Assembly: GCA_045654805.1 (NCBI GenBank)
Contig: JAZOOD010000027.1
Span: forward strand, 1 to 64,000
From: CAZNKU01 sp045654805
GTDB lineage: Bacteria > Bacillota > Clostridia > Monoglobales > Firm-18
Reading direction: 5' to 3'
DNA length: 64,000 bases
Shown here: in pieces, positions 63,680 to 64,000 of the stretch
How the letters are laid out: each line of letters starts with the position of its first letter
How positions within the stretch are numbered: the first letter of the stretch is position 1
Translations under genes and position numbers: made by a program
Notes under the pieces: model-generated
The model's database searches: none
Told to the model about the DNA's origin: nothing
The model's input: only the letters and a program-made list of their open reading frames with translations

Positions 63680-64000
63680 ATGATGGATAATGAATCAAAT
63701 GAAAATAAAAAAGAAAAAAAACTTGATGCAACTACACCTGTAATAAACGCACCCCACAACATACATTGTCTTACTATAATCGGACAAATTGAGGGACACA
63801 ATATCTTGCCACAAAACAATAAGGCAACTAAATACGAGGATGTTCTTCCTACTCTGATAAATATAGAAGAAAATAAAGATATTGAAGGTTTACTGATACT
63901 ACTAAATACAGTAGGTGGTGATGTAGAGGCAGGTCTCGCAATAGCAGAGATGATTGCAAGTATGTCAAAACCTACTGTGTCAATAGTTTTGGGAGGTGGA
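63680..64000 (+). CDS. tepA: ClpP-like serine protease, TepA/YmfB family, N-terminal part (cut by window edge)
   Basis: About 107 residues are visible. A Lys/Glu/Asn-rich start is followed by the crotonase-like ClpP fold: HNIHCLTIIGQIEGHNILP, LINIEENKDIEGLLILLNTVGGDVEAGLAIAEMI, and SIVLGGG at the edge. This matches TepA (translocation-enhancing protein) of Bacillus. The catalytic Ser lies beyond the window. GAGGTGG precedes the first of two adjacent ATGs. Confidence 0.88.
   Translation, partial: MMDNESNENKKEKKLDATTPVINAPHNIHCLTIIGQIEGHNILPQNNKATKYEDVLPTLINIEENKDIEGLLILLNTVGGDVEAGLAIAEMIASMSKPTVSIVLGGG

Noticed and set aside
1..64000. CRISPR array or restriction/retron defence system
   Set aside because: No regularly spaced repeats, Cas, reverse transcriptase or methylase genes were seen on either strand.

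Overview
This is a low-GC, spore-forming Firmicute of the Clostridia type. The evidence is the gene content: SpoVG, YunB, YlmC/YmxH, GerW (YtfJ), a SleB-type hydrolase, a CotJC-type manganese catalase, IreB, GatCAB, AddAB, HemZ and MurT/GatD. A/T-rich codons and AGGAGG-type ribosome binding sites fit as well. I cannot name a species from the sequence.

Region 1-9.5 kb is accessory DNA in and around a broken spore gene. From the left edge there is a DUF3990 gene with a dyad-flanked promoter, an unknown 97-aa gene, a tyrosine integrase and an ImmA-like zinc protease. A fragment of the spore manganese catalase gene cotJC follows at 3134-3253. It stops in the middle of the protein, and the rest resumes in the same reading frame at 9080-9484. 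The 5.85 kb between them carries a large serine recombinase, a 74-aa partner, a small serine recombinase, a 164-aa unknown, two lipoproteins and two probable structured transcripts. Joining the two GGT codons at the junctions restores an exact CotJC reading frame. This looks like a skin-like intervening element that could be excised during sporulation. The cotJC N-terminus is also missing left of 3134, so a second element, extending off the window and possibly the one with the tyrosine integrase, probably interrupts the same gene.

Region 9.5-30.9 kb is core genome, mostly on the minus strand. It holds two tRNA-Ser genes, prs-pth, an OGG-type glycosylase, a DUF6062 gene, murT-gatD (lipid II amidation), a wall or exopolysaccharide cluster (murJ, O-antigen-ligase-like, GT4 glycosyltransferase, two DUF4330 genes), ireB, pheS-pheT, addB-addA and spoVG.

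Region 31-40.6 kb holds murC, a PHP phosphoesterase, nrdR, ylmC/ymxH, yunB, ligA and gatC-gatA-gatB. Two small unannotated genes follow: a 56-aa protein and a 44-aa Asn/Gln-rich protein.

Region 40.6-60.6 kb, all minus strand, holds yhbY, an operon of M50 protease, scpA, scpB, DUF2953 and gerW, then HPr-uvrC, recJ-rel-MBL hydrolase-hemZ, and lon-engB-hisS followed by a Gld-like ABC system (ATPase, permease, GldG-like, DUF4340).

Region 60.6-64 kb holds a sleB-like hydrolase, comEA, upp, tRNA-Thr(GGT), an HU gene and the start of a ClpP-like TepA gene cut by the window end.
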